NCBI GenBank assembly: GCA_027858455.1
Contig: JAQICQ010000117.1
Location: 1-17,589 of the forward strand
Direction of reading: 5' to 3'
DNA length: 17,589 bases
DNA from: Elusimicrobiota bacterium
Lineage (GTDB): Bacteria; CG03; SLGR01; JAGXOG01
Part shown: piece by piece, positions 7,119 through 14,711 of the stretch
How the letters are laid out: each line of letters starts with the position of its first letter
How positions within the stretch are numbered: position 1 is the stretch's first letter
The notes under the pieces: generated by a model
What the model saw: the letters and a program-made list of their open reading frames with translations, nothing else
Databases searched by the model: none
Told to the model about the DNA's origin: nothing
Made by a program: the position numbers and the translations under genes

Positions 7119-8374
7119 TGGTGCAGAAAAAAAATAAATTAGTAATAAACGGGCCGGCCAAACTTAAGGGACATATAAATATAGCCGGCTCTAAAAATGC
7201 AGTTCTTCCCATTCTTGCAGCTACCCTCATATCTGATAAAAGATGCATTATAGAAAATGTTCCCGATTTAAGCGATATAGCAGATATGATATCCGTCCTT
7301 TCCGAGCTGGGTAAAGAAGTATCTATATCCGATGAGACGGTAATTGTTGACCCCTCAGGAGAGTTAAAAAGCAGCGCATCGTATGACCTTATAAAAAAGA
7401 TGAGAGCTTCGGTACTGGTTATGGGGGCTTTGACGGGAAGAAAAAAATTTATAAAAGTAGCTCTGCCTGGAGGCTGTGCAATAGGGGCCCGTCCGATAGA
7501 TATGCATCTTGGGGGATTTAAAAAGCTGGGGCTTGATATTAAAGTGTCGGGAGGTTTTGTAGAACTTAAAGGTGGCCGGCTGAAAGGAACAAGAATATAT
7601 CTTGATTATCCTTCGGTGGGTGCAACCGAAAATCTTATTATGGCCGCCTGCCGGGCTGATGGGGAAACCTGGATAGAGAACGCGTCTGTGGAACCCGAAG
7701 TTTTAGAGGTAATAAGATTTTTAAAAGCAATGGGGGTTTGGATTAAGGTAGATGGGCCGATAATAAAAGTTAAAGGCAGAAAAAAGTTTAAAAAAGTTAA
7801 GTTTGCAGTTATGGATGACAGGATTCAGGCCGGGACTTATCTTATGGCCGGATGTCTTCCTGGATCTGAAATAGAAATTAAATTCTCTCATCCTGAAGTT
7901 TTGGAAACTGTGATAGATAAACTTCAAAGTTGCGGCGCCTCAATTTCCGTAGCCGATAAAACTATAAAGGCGGAGGCCCCTAAACAGTTAAAAAGCATAG
8001 ACATAACAACAGCTCCGTATCCTGGATTTCCCACTGACCTGCAGGCGCCTTTTTCTGTTTTAATGGCTCTTGCTGAGGGTGTAAGCGTCATAAATGAGGA
8101 AATATTTGAAAACAGGTTTATGCATTGCCCTGAACTTTTAAGAATGGGAGCAAAGATAGAGGTAAGAGGGGGGGCTGCAATAATAACCGGAAGCAGTAAA
8201 CTAACCGGTGCCCCGGTGGCTGCCGCCGATTTACGGGGGGGAGCTGCGCTGGTCCTGGCGGGTCTTGCCGCGCAGGGACGCACAGAAATAAATGAGGTAA
8301 GCCATATATTTAGGGGCTATGATGAAATAGAAAATAAATTTAAAAATTTAGGAGCGGATATATGGATGGAGTAG
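7118..8374 (+). CDS. murA: UDP-N-acetylglucosamine 1-carboxyvinyltransferase
   Basis: Cytoplasmic enzyme that adds the enolpyruvyl group of PEP to UDP-GlcNAc, the first committed step of peptidoglycan synthesis. The 418 residues match MurA. Seen: the N-terminal GSKNAVLPILAATL motif at about 24-37 with the substrate-binding Lys-Asn, and the active-site loop LPGGCAIGARP with Cys120, the residue fosfomycin attacks in sensitive enzymes (some MurA have Asp instead). Near the end lies DLRGGAALVLAGLAAQG, also typical. It starts in a one-base overlap with prmC and ends in TAG inside the hisD start. Its place between prmC and his genes links cell-wall and amino-acid genes on one transcript. Confidence 0.97.
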   Translation: MVQKKNKLVINGPAKLKGHINIAGSKNAVLPILAATLISDKRCIIENVPDLSDIADMISVLSELGKEVSISDETVIVDPSGELKSSASYDLIKKMRASVLVMGALTGRKKFIKVALPGGCAIGARPIDMHLGGFKKLGLDIKVSGGFVELKGGRLKGTRIYLDYPSVGATENLIMAACRADGETWIENASVEPEVLEVIRFLKAMGVWIKVDGPIIKVKGRKKFKKVKFAVMDDRIQAGTYLMAGCLPGSEIEIKFSHPEVLETVIDKLQSCGASISVADKTIKAEAPKQLKSIDITTAPYPGFPTDLQAPFSVLMALAEGVSVINEEIFENRFMHCPELLRMGAKIEVRGGAAIITGSSKLTGAPVAAADLRGGAALVLAGLAAQGRTEINEVSHIFRGYDEIENKFKNLGADIWME

Positions 8375-9528
8375 ATAAAATAATTAATAAAGTTAAAAAG
8401 ACGGGGGATGCCGGGTTGATAGAGCTTACCGGCAAATACGACGGCATAACTATTAAAAATATTGAGGTAAACCAAAACAAAATTCAGGATGCTTTAAAGA
8501 AAACAGATAAAGAATTTTTGAAAACAGTAAAGGAATCCGCAAAAAACATTGAGGATTATTCTATGAGAAGTATGCCGGAGCTGTCTTCTTATTATGAGTC
8601 TTTAAGTGTGTCAATAGAAGACAGATTAATACCAGTTGAATCTGTGGGGATTTATGTTCCGGGGGGAGAATACAGTTATCCGTCTTCGGTTTTAATGTCA
8701 GCTATCCCGGCCGGGGTAGCGGGGGTGAAGAAAATATTTATGGTTTCACCGCCCGGCAAACTTTCGGATGCGGTGCTGGCTGCCGCCTCAGTTGCGGGGG
8801 TTGACCGTGTTTTCCGCGTCGGCGGCGCGCAGGCTGTTGCGGCATTAGCTTACGGGACTCAAACCATTCCCAAGGTTGATATGGTAGTAGGGCCGGGCAA
8901 TAGTTATGTCCAGGCGGCAAAGAAAAAGTTATCCGAGCGTAACCTGATAGGCATTGATATGATTGCAGGTCCCAGTGAAGTTGTGATTATTGCGGACAAA
9001 AATCAGTCTTCCGGGATTATAGGAATTGACCTTATGGCCCAGGCCGAACATGCCGTTAACGCCAGGGCGACACTCCTGACAGAGAGCAGGAGTTTGATAG
9101 AGGATACCGAAAAAGTTATTAACAAAAACTTTAAAAACCGCATAGAACTTATTTATACCAAAAATTTAAACGAGGCGGTAAAAATTTCAAACAGCATGGC
9201 TCCGGAACATCTGCAAGTCATGTGCGGTCAAGAAAATTTAGATAAAATTATAGGTAAAATAAGAAATGCCGGAGCTGTATTTGTCGGAAAAGATACACCG
9301 GTGGCAGTAGGAGATTACTGGGCCGGGCCGTCCCATACCCTCCCTACCGGAGGTGCCTCAAAGTTTTCCGAAGGGCTTAATGTAAGAACGTTTTTAAAAA
9401 AAGTTTCATTTATGAAATGCACAGAAAAAGGGATAGGCAAGATAGCCGGCCGGATAGAGAAATTTGCCCTGCAGGAAGGTATGAAATATCACGCCCTTTC
9501 GGTTTCAGAGAGGAAGAAAAAAAAGTAA
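8362..9528 (+). CDS. hisD: Histidinol dehydrogenase
   Basis: NAD-dependent, zinc-containing enzyme for the last two oxidations of histidine synthesis. ATG 8362 has AGGAG at 8350-8354 seven bases upstream and overlaps murA by 13 bases. Seen: VESVGIYVPGG, VGPGNSYVQAAK, the zinc ligands Gln and His in AQAEHAVNA, the catalytic Glu-His pair in APEHLQ, Asp in VGDYWAGPSHTLPTGG, and a late His in EGMKYHALSV that fits the last zinc ligand. At 388 residues it lacks about 35 N-terminal residues of the common form of about 430; the visible start begins at the helix before TGDAGLIELTGKYD. All catalytic residues I can place are present, so it should be active. Confidence 0.95.
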   Translation: MDGVDKIINKVKKTGDAGLIELTGKYDGITIKNIEVNQNKIQDALKKTDKEFLKTVKESAKNIEDYSMRSMPELSSYYESLSVSIEDRLIPVESVGIYVPGGEYSYPSSVLMSAIPAGVAGVKKIFMVSPPGKLSDAVLAAASVAGVDRVFRVGGAQAVAALAYGTQTIPKVDMVVGPGNSYVQAAKKKLSERNLIGIDMIAGPSEVVIIADKNQSSGIIGIDLMAQAEHAVNARATLLTESRSLIEDTEKVINKNFKNRIELIYTKNLNEAVKISNSMAPEHLQVMCGQENLDKIIGKIRNAGAVFVGKDTPVAVGDYWAGPSHTLPTGGASKFSEGLNVRTFLKKVSFMKCTEKGIGKIAGRIEKFALQEGMKYHALSVSERKKKK

Positions 9529-9534
9529 AGAATA

Positions 9535-10584
9535 ATGGAATTTATAAATAAAAGGATAAAAAGGCTTAAAGCATATAAAGTTCCCCCGGTTTCAGAAGGG
9601 GAGATAAAGCTGGATGCACAGGAAAATCCTTATCCCCTTCCTGCAAAGATTCAGAAGAAATTTTCTGAAATACTCAGCCGTATAGAACTTAACAGGTATC
9701 ACGACCCGTCGTATAAACTCTTAAAAAATCTTATAGGCCGATATTGCGGCTTTTCTGCTGAGAATTCTGCCGAAAATATTTTAATAGGAAACGGTTCCGA
9801 CGAATTGATACTTATGCTGCTTATCGCCGCCGGAGGTCAGGGGAAGACAGTATGCTGTCCGGAACCGGCGTTCTCAATGTACAGGATACTTTCGGAAATA
9901 ACGGGGACTTCATACCGGGCGGTAAAACTTGATAAGGATTTTAAACTTCCTTATTCAAAAATACTTGCAGTAAAACCTGATATAATATTTATTACTTATC
10001 CGAATAATCCGACAGGAAATTGTTTCTCAAAAGAAAAAATACAAAAAATTATTACCGACAGCAACGCTCTTGTGATAGTAGATGAAGCCTATTATGAGTT
10101 TTCCGGTAAAACTATGATGGATTGGGTTAAAAAATATGATAATTTAGTAATACTCAGAACTTTTTCAAAGGCTTTTTCCCTCGCCGGGATAAGGGCGGGA
10201 TATATTGCCGGCGGCGCTGAAATAATTAAGCAGTTGCGAAAAGTACAGCTTCCTTACAATGTCAGTATAGTTAACCAGAAATTATTGGAAGCCGTTATGG
10301 AAGACAGCCGTGAGCTTTTAAAAACAGTAAAAAAACTTAATGAGGCAAGAGACCGGTTATTTAAAAATTTGCAGAAGATAGAAGGTGCAAGACCGTATCC
10401 TTCCAGCGCAAATTATATTCTTATAAAGCTTGATGATATAGAGAGTGTCACGGAATATTTAAAGAAGAACAATATTAAGGTAAGGCAGTTTAAATCTCCG
10501 GATTTAAAAAATTATTTAAGAGTTACAATAGGGACGGATAAAGAAAATAAGAATTTTCTGGATGCATTAAAAAGCGCAGTATAG
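9535..10584 (+). CDS. hisC: Histidinol-phosphate aminotransferase
   Basis: PLP enzyme of aminotransferase fold type I that converts imidazole-acetol phosphate and glutamate to histidinol phosphate. The 349 residues are typical. Seen: N-terminal LDAQENPYPLP, the phosphate-cup region IGNGSDELI at about 84-92, YPNNPTGN at 155-162, DEAYYEF at 183-189, and the PLP lysine Lys212 in RTFSKAFSLAGIRAGY. It follows hisD after six bases, with only a distant purine-rich stretch upstream, and ends in TAG. HisC-like enzymes can also act on aromatic amino acids, but the his context settles the main role. Confidence 0.95.
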   Translation: MEFINKRIKRLKAYKVPPVSEGEIKLDAQENPYPLPAKIQKKFSEILSRIELNRYHDPSYKLLKNLIGRYCGFSAENSAENILIGNGSDELILMLLIAAGGQGKTVCCPEPAFSMYRILSEITGTSYRAVKLDKDFKLPYSKILAVKPDIIFITYPNNPTGNCFSKEKIQKIITDSNALVIVDEAYYEFSGKTMMDWVKKYDNLVILRTFSKAFSLAGIRAGYIAGGAEIIKQLRKVQLPYNVSIVNQKLLEAVMEDSRELLKTVKKLNEARDRLFKNLQKIEGARPYPSSANYILIKLDDIESVTEYLKKNNIKVRQFKSPDLKNYLRVTIGTDKENKNFLDALKSAV

Positions 10585-10612
10585 AAATTTCTGCGGCCAA
10601 TCGGAGGATAAT

Positions 10613-11197
10613 ATGAGAAAATCAAATGTAAAAAGAGAGACAGCTGAAACATCGGTAGAGATTAAAGTTAATCTGGACGGTAAAGGTAAATACAGCGTGG
10701 AATCGCCGTCGGGGTTTTTAAAACATATGCTTGAACTTTTTTCAAAACATTCCGGGATAGATATGGCAGTTAAAATAACCGGAGATACCGAGGTGGATAT
10801 GCACCATACCGTAGAGGATACGGCAATAGTTATGGGGCAGACAATAAAAAAAGCTCTCGGCCAAAGCATGGGCATAGAAAGATACGGCTGGTCTATGCTT
10901 GTAATGGATGAAGTCCGCTGCGATGTAGCTCTTGATTTAAGCGGGAGACCCAATATGGTATATAATGTGGATTACCCGGGCAGGTGGGACGGACCCGATG
11001 ACTTTGATTATGACCTTATAAAAGAATTTATTAAAGCTCTCGCTGATAATTTAAAAGCCACTATACATATAAACAAGGTGTACGGAACCAACAATCATCA
11101 CATAGCCGAAGCTGTTTTTAAAGGGCTGGCAAAATCTTTAAAGATGGCCGTAGAGATAACAGGCGAGGATATACCATCCACAAAAGGAAAGATATAA
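10613..11197 (+). CDS. hisB: Imidazoleglycerol-phosphate dehydratase
   Basis: Manganese-dependent dehydratase that converts imidazoleglycerol phosphate to imidazole-acetol phosphate. This is the single-domain form (194 residues), without the phosphatase domain of the E. coli fusion, so histidinol phosphatase must come from another gene. Seen: the two metal-binding motifs DMHHTVEDTAI and NNHHIAEAVFKGLAKSL, and DEVRCDVALDLSGRP between them. GGAGG at 10603-10607 lies five bases before the ATG. hisA follows after one base; hisH, which often stands between them, is absent. Confidence 0.97.
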   Translation: MRKSNVKRETAETSVEIKVNLDGKGKYSVESPSGFLKHMLELFSKHSGIDMAVKITGDTEVDMHHTVEDTAIVMGQTIKKALGQSMGIERYGWSMLVMDEVRCDVALDLSGRPNMVYNVDYPGRWDGPDDFDYDLIKEFIKALADNLKATIHINKVYGTNNHHIAEAVFKGLAKSLKMAVEITGEDIPSTKGKI

Positions 11198-11198
11198 T

Positions 11199-11945
11199 AT
11201 GCTGGTAATACCTGCAATAGATTTAAAGGGCGGGAATTGTGTAAGATTATACCAGGGTAAAATTGATGAGGAAACGATCTATTCCAAGGAGCCACTTACC
11301 GTAGCTAAACTCTGGCAGTCCCAGGGCGCTAAGCGCATACATATAGTGGATCTGGACGGCGCCTTTTCGAGCAAAAATTCGGGCAAAAATTCGGGGAAGA
11401 TGAAAAACCGTGAGATAATATACAGCATAGTTAATGAAATAGATATACCTGTTCAGACCGGCGGCGGAATAAGAGATTATAAAACTGTAAAGGAATTAAT
11501 AAAAAACGGAGTTGGCAGAGTAATATTAGGCACATCGGCAATATCCGACAGAGAACTTTTAGAAAAAGTTATATCAAAATGGCCGGATAAAATTATTGTG
11601 GGGATAGATTCTTCTTCGGGTAAAGTAGCTATAGACGGCTGGCAGGATATAACCGATAAAAATGCAATCGATCTGGCCGGAGAGATGGAAGGCTTGGGTA
11701 TAAAAGAAATTATAATTACGGATATTAAAAAAGACGGCACTTTACAGGGACCCAGTTTTAAATGGATAGAAAAGATTGCGGATGCAGTGGACATATCAGT
11801 TATTGCTTCCGGTGGGGTATCAACTGTAGAGGATATTAAAAAATTTAAAAGTATGGATTTAGATAATTTAACCGGAGTCATAGTGGGCAAGGCGTTATAT
11901 ACCGGCAGCATGAAACTTTCCGAGGCAATAAAGGAAACTTTATAA
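11199..11945 (+). CDS. hisA: ProFAR isomerase (phosphoribosylformimino-AICAR-ribotide isomerase)
   Basis: TIM-barrel isomerase that opens the ribose of ProFAR to PRFAR, the substrate of the HisH-HisF synthase. The 248 residues are close to normal. Seen: the catalytic Asp in the N-terminal PAIDLKGG, VDLDGAF after strand 2, the phosphate-binding VQTGGGIRD and GTSAI, the second catalytic Asp in TDIKKDGTLQGP, and VIASGGVS near the end. The loop after LDGAF is extended by a perfect tandem repeat giving SKNSGKNSGK. It is more HisA-like than HisF-like throughout, although the two are homologues. Confidence 0.96.
   Translation: MLVIPAIDLKGGNCVRLYQGKIDEETIYSKEPLTVAKLWQSQGAKRIHIVDLDGAFSSKNSGKNSGKMKNREIIYSIVNEIDIPVQTGGGIRDYKTVKELIKNGVGRVILGTSAISDRELLEKVISKWPDKIIVGIDSSSGKVAIDGWQDITDKNAIDLAGEMEGLGIKEIIITDIKKDGTLQGPSFKWIEKIADAVDISVIASGGVSTVEDIKKFKSMDLDNLTGVIVGKALYTGSMKLSEAIKETL
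11371..11394 (+). repeat. 12-base perfect tandem duplication inside hisA
   Basis: GCAAAAATTCGG occurs twice, head to tail, at 11371-11382 and 11383-11394. It is in frame and duplicates the tetrapeptide Lys-Asn-Ser-Gly in the loop after the second barrel strand. Confidence 0.95.
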
Positions 11946-11990
11946 AGGTGAAAAGATAACCTATGCGTCGGGAAAAAGGAGTTAGAAGTT
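11946..11990 (+). other. hisA-hisI gap with strong ribosome site and possible hisF footprint
   Basis: The 45 bases between hisA and hisI include AAAGGTGA at 11944-11951, which resembles a strong Shine-Dalgarno but serves no visible long gene. It is followed by a 12-codon frame, ATG 11963 to TGA 12001, reading MRREKGVRSYGY. The stretch EKGVR resembles the C-terminal end of HisF proteins (a Gly-Val-x-Val-Arg type tail), and AAAAGATAACC resembles the start region that encodes KRIIP. HisF is the usual gene at this place. This is a weak match and may be chance. AAGGAG at 11976-11981 is the ribosome site for hisI. Confidence 0.3.
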
Positions 11991-12380
11991 ATGGATATTG
12001 AAAAGTTAAAATTTGATGAGAAAGGGCTTATCCCTTGTGTCACCCAGGACTACAGAGACGGCAGGGTCTTAATGGTTGCTTATATGAACCGGGAGTCGCT
12101 GGAAATAACTTTAAAAGAAGGCAATGCTTGTTATTTTTCTCGGTCAAGAAATAAACTTTGGAGAAAAGGCGAAGAATCCGGCAATGTTCAGAAAATTAAA
12201 GGAATTTATACAGACTGCGATAAAGACACCATACTTATAAAAGTAGAGCAAATAGGAGGCTGCGCCTGCCATCACGGGTACCGTTCATGTTTTTACAACA
12301 AGTATGACCGGGCCCAAAGTAGCTGGGAAGTAGTAGATAAAAAAGTAAAAGACCCTGATGCTATGTATGATAAAAAGTAA
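11991..12380 (+). CDS. hisI: Phosphoribosyl-AMP cyclohydrolase
   Basis: Zinc-dependent hydrolase that opens the adenine ring of phosphoribosyl-AMP, the third step of histidine synthesis. The 129 residues are the monofunctional form, without a fused HisE pyrophosphohydrolase. Seen: VLMVAYMNRESLEIT, YFSRSRNKLWRKGEESGN, the metal-binding DCDKD, and the cysteine-rich end GGCACHHGYRSCF. AAGGAG nine bases upstream supports the ATG. HisE activity must be encoded elsewhere. It is the last his gene in this run. Confidence 0.97.
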   Translation: MDIEKLKFDEKGLIPCVTQDYRDGRVLMVAYMNRESLEITLKEGNACYFSRSRNKLWRKGEESGNVQKIKGIYTDCDKDTILIKVEQIGGCACHHGYRSCFYNKYDRAQSSWEVVDKKVKDPDAMYDKK

Positions 12381-12381
12381 C

Positions 12382-12399
12382 ATTTTGTAAATACAAAAT
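12382..12399. promoter_or_regulatory. Perfect palindrome just before lepB (possible operator)
   Basis: ATTTTGTA (12382-12389), two A, then TACAAAAT (12392-12399) form a perfect 8-base inverted repeat with a two-base centre. It ends two bases before the lepB ATG at 12402 and fills nearly the whole gap after hisI. A two-base centre is too tight for a good RNA hairpin with full pairing, so a dimeric DNA-binding protein is the simpler reading. No regulator can be named from the sequence. Confidence 0.5.
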
Positions 12400-12401
12400 A
12401 T

Positions 12402-12905
12402 ATGAAGAGAACAATATATATAATACTGATAGGGGTTGCGGTAGCGTTTTTATTTAGGGTCTTTTGTTTTGAAGTTGTTTATGTAGCTTCATCCTCCATG
12501 GAACCCACCTGCCGGACAGGCGACCAGATTATAATAAATAAGATGGTATATTTTTTTAAAAAACCGGGCAGGGGCGATATAGTTATGCTTCATTCTCCGA
12601 TAAACGACAAGGGGCTCATAAAAAGAATTATAGGCCTGCCCGGCGAAAGAATTGAAATTAAAGATAAACAGGTTTATATAGAAGGCAAAAAGTTAAAGGA
12701 ACCCTATGTGCAGTATATCCGGCCGGATACTTTGCTTGTCGGCGATAATATCGAGGCCTTTACAATTCCGGAAAATCACTATTTTGTTATGGGGGATAAC
12801 AGGGACATAAGCCGGGATTCAAGGGACTGGTCAGAAGAAGAAGGTATGCAGACTGAGACCGTGACCGGGGATTTAATCAGAGGGAAAAGGCTGAAATTAT
12901 ATTGA
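12402..12905 (+). CDS. lepB: Signal peptidase I
   Basis: Membrane-bound serine protease that removes signal peptides from exported proteins. At 167 residues it is of the short type. Seen: one N-terminal membrane anchor (about 5-22), then ASSSMEPT with the nucleophile Ser32 directly before Met, the general base Lys74 in LIKRIIGLPGE, and the family signature GDNRDISRDSRDW. No Shine-Dalgarno precedes the ATG, where a perfect palindrome lies instead. The stop TGA overlaps the TTG start of the next gene. It has no functional tie to the his genes before it. Confidence 0.96.
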   Translation: MKRTIYIILIGVAVAFLFRVFCFEVVYVASSSMEPTCRTGDQIIINKMVYFFKKPGRGDIVMLHSPINDKGLIKRIIGLPGERIEIKDKQVYIEGKKLKEPYVQYIRPDTLLVGDNIEAFTIPENHYFVMGDNRDISRDSRDWSEEEGMQTETVTGDLIRGKRLKLY

Positions 12906-13537
12906 AAGGGTTAAATTTTAAAGGAATATATTTTATATATGACCCGTTGCGGCCAATTTTCCGGGATAAATCTTCCCGGGATAAATCTTCGGAGGATAAG
13001 TTTATAGGAAATCTGATGCCGTTTTTATCGTTTATCCAAATAAGAAGCACCAAATTATCCGACACCCGGCTTCTAAGGGAAGCCGTAAAGTTAAAAGAAC
13101 TGTCTTTGAAATATTCCGTAAAATTGATAATTAATAATCGTGTAGATATAGCATTGCTTTCCGGCGCCGACGGTGTTCATCTGGGCAAAGAAGATATACC
13201 CGTTGCCGGAGCAAGAAAGATTTTTAAGGGTATTATAGGCGCCTCAAGACATACGATAAAGGGGGCGCTTGGGGCCCAAAAATCTGGTGCCGACTATATT
13301 GGAGCCGGTCCTGTATTTAAAACTACAACAAAAGATACAGGCCGCAGTTTGTTAGGGGTGAAGAACTTTAAGAAAATTGCCGACAGTGTTGATATCCCCG
13401 TAATCCCGGTCGGAGGAATTAATTCCCAAAATATTTTTAAGCTTAAAAGGATTGCCGGCTGTGCGGCTCTTTCTTTCGGGATACAGGCGGCCTCCGACCC
13501 GCTGTCGGTATGCAGGGATATTTCTAAGATACTTTAG
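12902..13537 (+). CDS. thiE: Thiamine-phosphate synthase (ThiE/TenI family)
   Basis: Probably joins the pyrimidine and thiazole phosphates into thiamine phosphate; a TIM-barrel enzyme of 211 residues. Seen: GIYFIYDP at the first strand, IQIRSTKLSD at the place of the usual QLR-K motif, DGVHLGKEDIPV, GASRHT, GADYIGAGPVFKTTTKDT (the family phosphate-binding loop) and IPVGGINSQN. The start is TTG at 12902, overlapping the lepB stop; no earlier ATG fits, and AAAGG lies 11 bases upstream. A perfect 15-base tandem duplication lengthens the loop after strand 1. No other thiamine gene is near, so a TenI-like role in the same family cannot be excluded. It ends in TAG. Confidence 0.8.
   Translation: MKGLNFKGIYFIYDPLRPIFRDKSSRDKSSEDKFIGNLMPFLSFIQIRSTKLSDTRLLREAVKLKELSLKYSVKLIINNRVDIALLSGADGVHLGKEDIPVAGARKIFKGIIGASRHTIKGALGAQKSGADYIGAGPVFKTTTKDTGRSLLGVKNFKKIADSVDIPVIPVGGINSQNIFKLKRIAGCAALSFGIQAASDPLSVCRDISKIL
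12961..12990 (+). repeat. 15-base perfect tandem duplication inside thiE
   Basis: ccgggataaatcttc occurs twice, head to tail, at 12961-12975 and 12976-12990. It is in frame and gives RDKSS twice, followed by a diverged third unit (EDKF). Confidence 0.95.
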
Positions 13538-13545
13538 ATTTATGA

Positions 13546-13602
13546 TTGACAATAATTTAATGTTTTTATAGTATTATTTAAATGAATTTTTTCAAAGAGG
13601 AG
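13546..13602 (+). promoter_or_regulatory. Promoter and ribosome site for the lipid A gene run
   Basis: TTGACA (13546-13551) is followed after 17 bases by TAGTAT (13569-13574); TATAGT two bases earlier is an alternative -10. The gap 13538-13610 is otherwise AT-rich, with no terminator hairpin that I can see. AGAGGAG at 13596-13602 lies eight bases before the ATG at 13611, one of the best ribosome sites in the window. Confidence 0.65.
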
Positions 13603-13610
13603 CATAAAAA

Positions 13611-14711
13611 ATGAAAAAAATACCTATGGTAGATTTAGGCGCGCAGTATAAATATCTTAAAAAAGATATTTTTAAAAGATGGGAAAAACTTTGTGATTCT
13701 ACTAGTTTTATTCTCGGCAAAGAGGTAAGTGAATTTGAAAGAGAATATGCTGAATGGGCAGGCACTAAATATGCAGTCGGGGTGAGTTCGGGCACATCCG
13801 CCCTTCATCTTGCCCTTGAAGCAGTGGGGGTAAAAGGCAAAAAAGTTATAACTACTCCTTTTACATTTATTGCAACGTGTGAAGCTGTTGTGCAGGCCGG
13901 CGCCGAAGTTGTATGGGCTGATATTGATGATAAATCTTATACAATAGATCCGGTTGAAATTGAAAAGAAAATAGATGAAGATACAGCCTGTATATTACCT
14001 GTTCATATATACGGCTATCCGGCTGATATGGATAAAATAAATAAGATAGCCGACAAACATAATCTTTCTGTAATTGAAGATTGCGCGCAGGCGCATGGAG
14101 CAAAATATAAAGGTAAAAAGGTCGGCACGATGAGCGATGTGGCGGGCTTTTCTTTTTTTCCCGGCAAGAATTTAGGAGCTTACGGCGATGCCGGAGGTAT
14201 TACAACCGACGATAAAGAAAAAGCGGAACTTATAAAGCGTCTCCGCGCCCATGGTTCTTCAAAGAAATATCATCATACGGAACTTGGTTATAATTACCGG
14301 CTTGATGCTTTGCAGGCGGCGGTACTTAGGGTAAAATTAAAATATATAGATGAGTGGAACGAAGCAAGGCGGGAAAATGTAGAGATATATAACGAGGCAT
14401 TAAAAGATACTCCCCTTACCCTGCCCCGGGTTTCTGAAAATATTGAGCATGTATATCATCAGTATTCGGTGCTTGCCCCCGACAGGGACAAACTACAAGA
14501 TAAACTTGGGAGGGATAATATAGCTACCGGTATTCATTATCCTATTCCTGTCCATCTTCAGCCTTCGTTTAAATATATGGGGCATAAAAAAGGTGATTTT
14601 CCCGTAGCTGAAAGGATATCGGAAAGCTGCATATCTTTGCCTATCTATCCCGAGCTGAAATCTTCGCAGATAGAGTATATCGCAGATAAGATTATAGAAT
14701 TTTATGTCTGA
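13611..14711 (+). CDS. gnnB: DegT/DnrJ/EryC1 sugar aminotransferase, GnnB-like
   Basis: PLP-dependent sugar-nucleotide aminotransferase of 366 residues. Seen: N-terminal IPMVDLGAQY, GVSSGTSALHLAL at about 57-69 (PLP phosphate site), TPFTFIATCEAV, IEDCAQAHGAKYKGKKVG at about 155-172, and the PLP lysine Lys186 in FSFFPGKNLGAYGDAGGI; YNYRLDALQAA and the C-terminal IHYPIPVHLQP are also typical. It overlaps the following dehydrogenase by eight bases, and lpxB comes next. This order resembles the gnnA/gnnB genes of Acidithiobacillus ferrooxidans, which convert UDP-GlcNAc to UDP-GlcNAc3N for lipid A. The family is certain; the GnnB role is inferred from the neighbours. A different amino-sugar pathway is the main alternative. 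Confidence 0.8.
   Translation: MKKIPMVDLGAQYKYLKKDIFKRWEKLCDSTSFILGKEVSEFEREYAEWAGTKYAVGVSSGTSALHLALEAVGVKGKKVITTPFTFIATCEAVVQAGAEVVWADIDDKSYTIDPVEIEKKIDEDTACILPVHIYGYPADMDKINKIADKHNLSVIEDCAQAHGAKYKGKKVGTMSDVAGFSFFPGKNLGAYGDAGGITTDDKEKAELIKRLRAHGSSKKYHHTELGYNYRLDALQAAVLRVKLKYIDEWNEARRENVEIYNEALKDTPLTLPRVSENIEHVYHQYSVLAPDRDKLQDKLGRDNIATGIHYPIPVHLQPSFKYMGHKKGDFPVAERISESCISLPIYPELKSSQIEYIADKIIEFYV

Noticed and set aside
11963..12001. 12-codon frame with a ribosome site between hisA and hisI as a leader peptide
   Set aside because: It has no histidine codons and no attenuator hairpin follows, so it is not a his leader; kept only as a possible hisF footprint.
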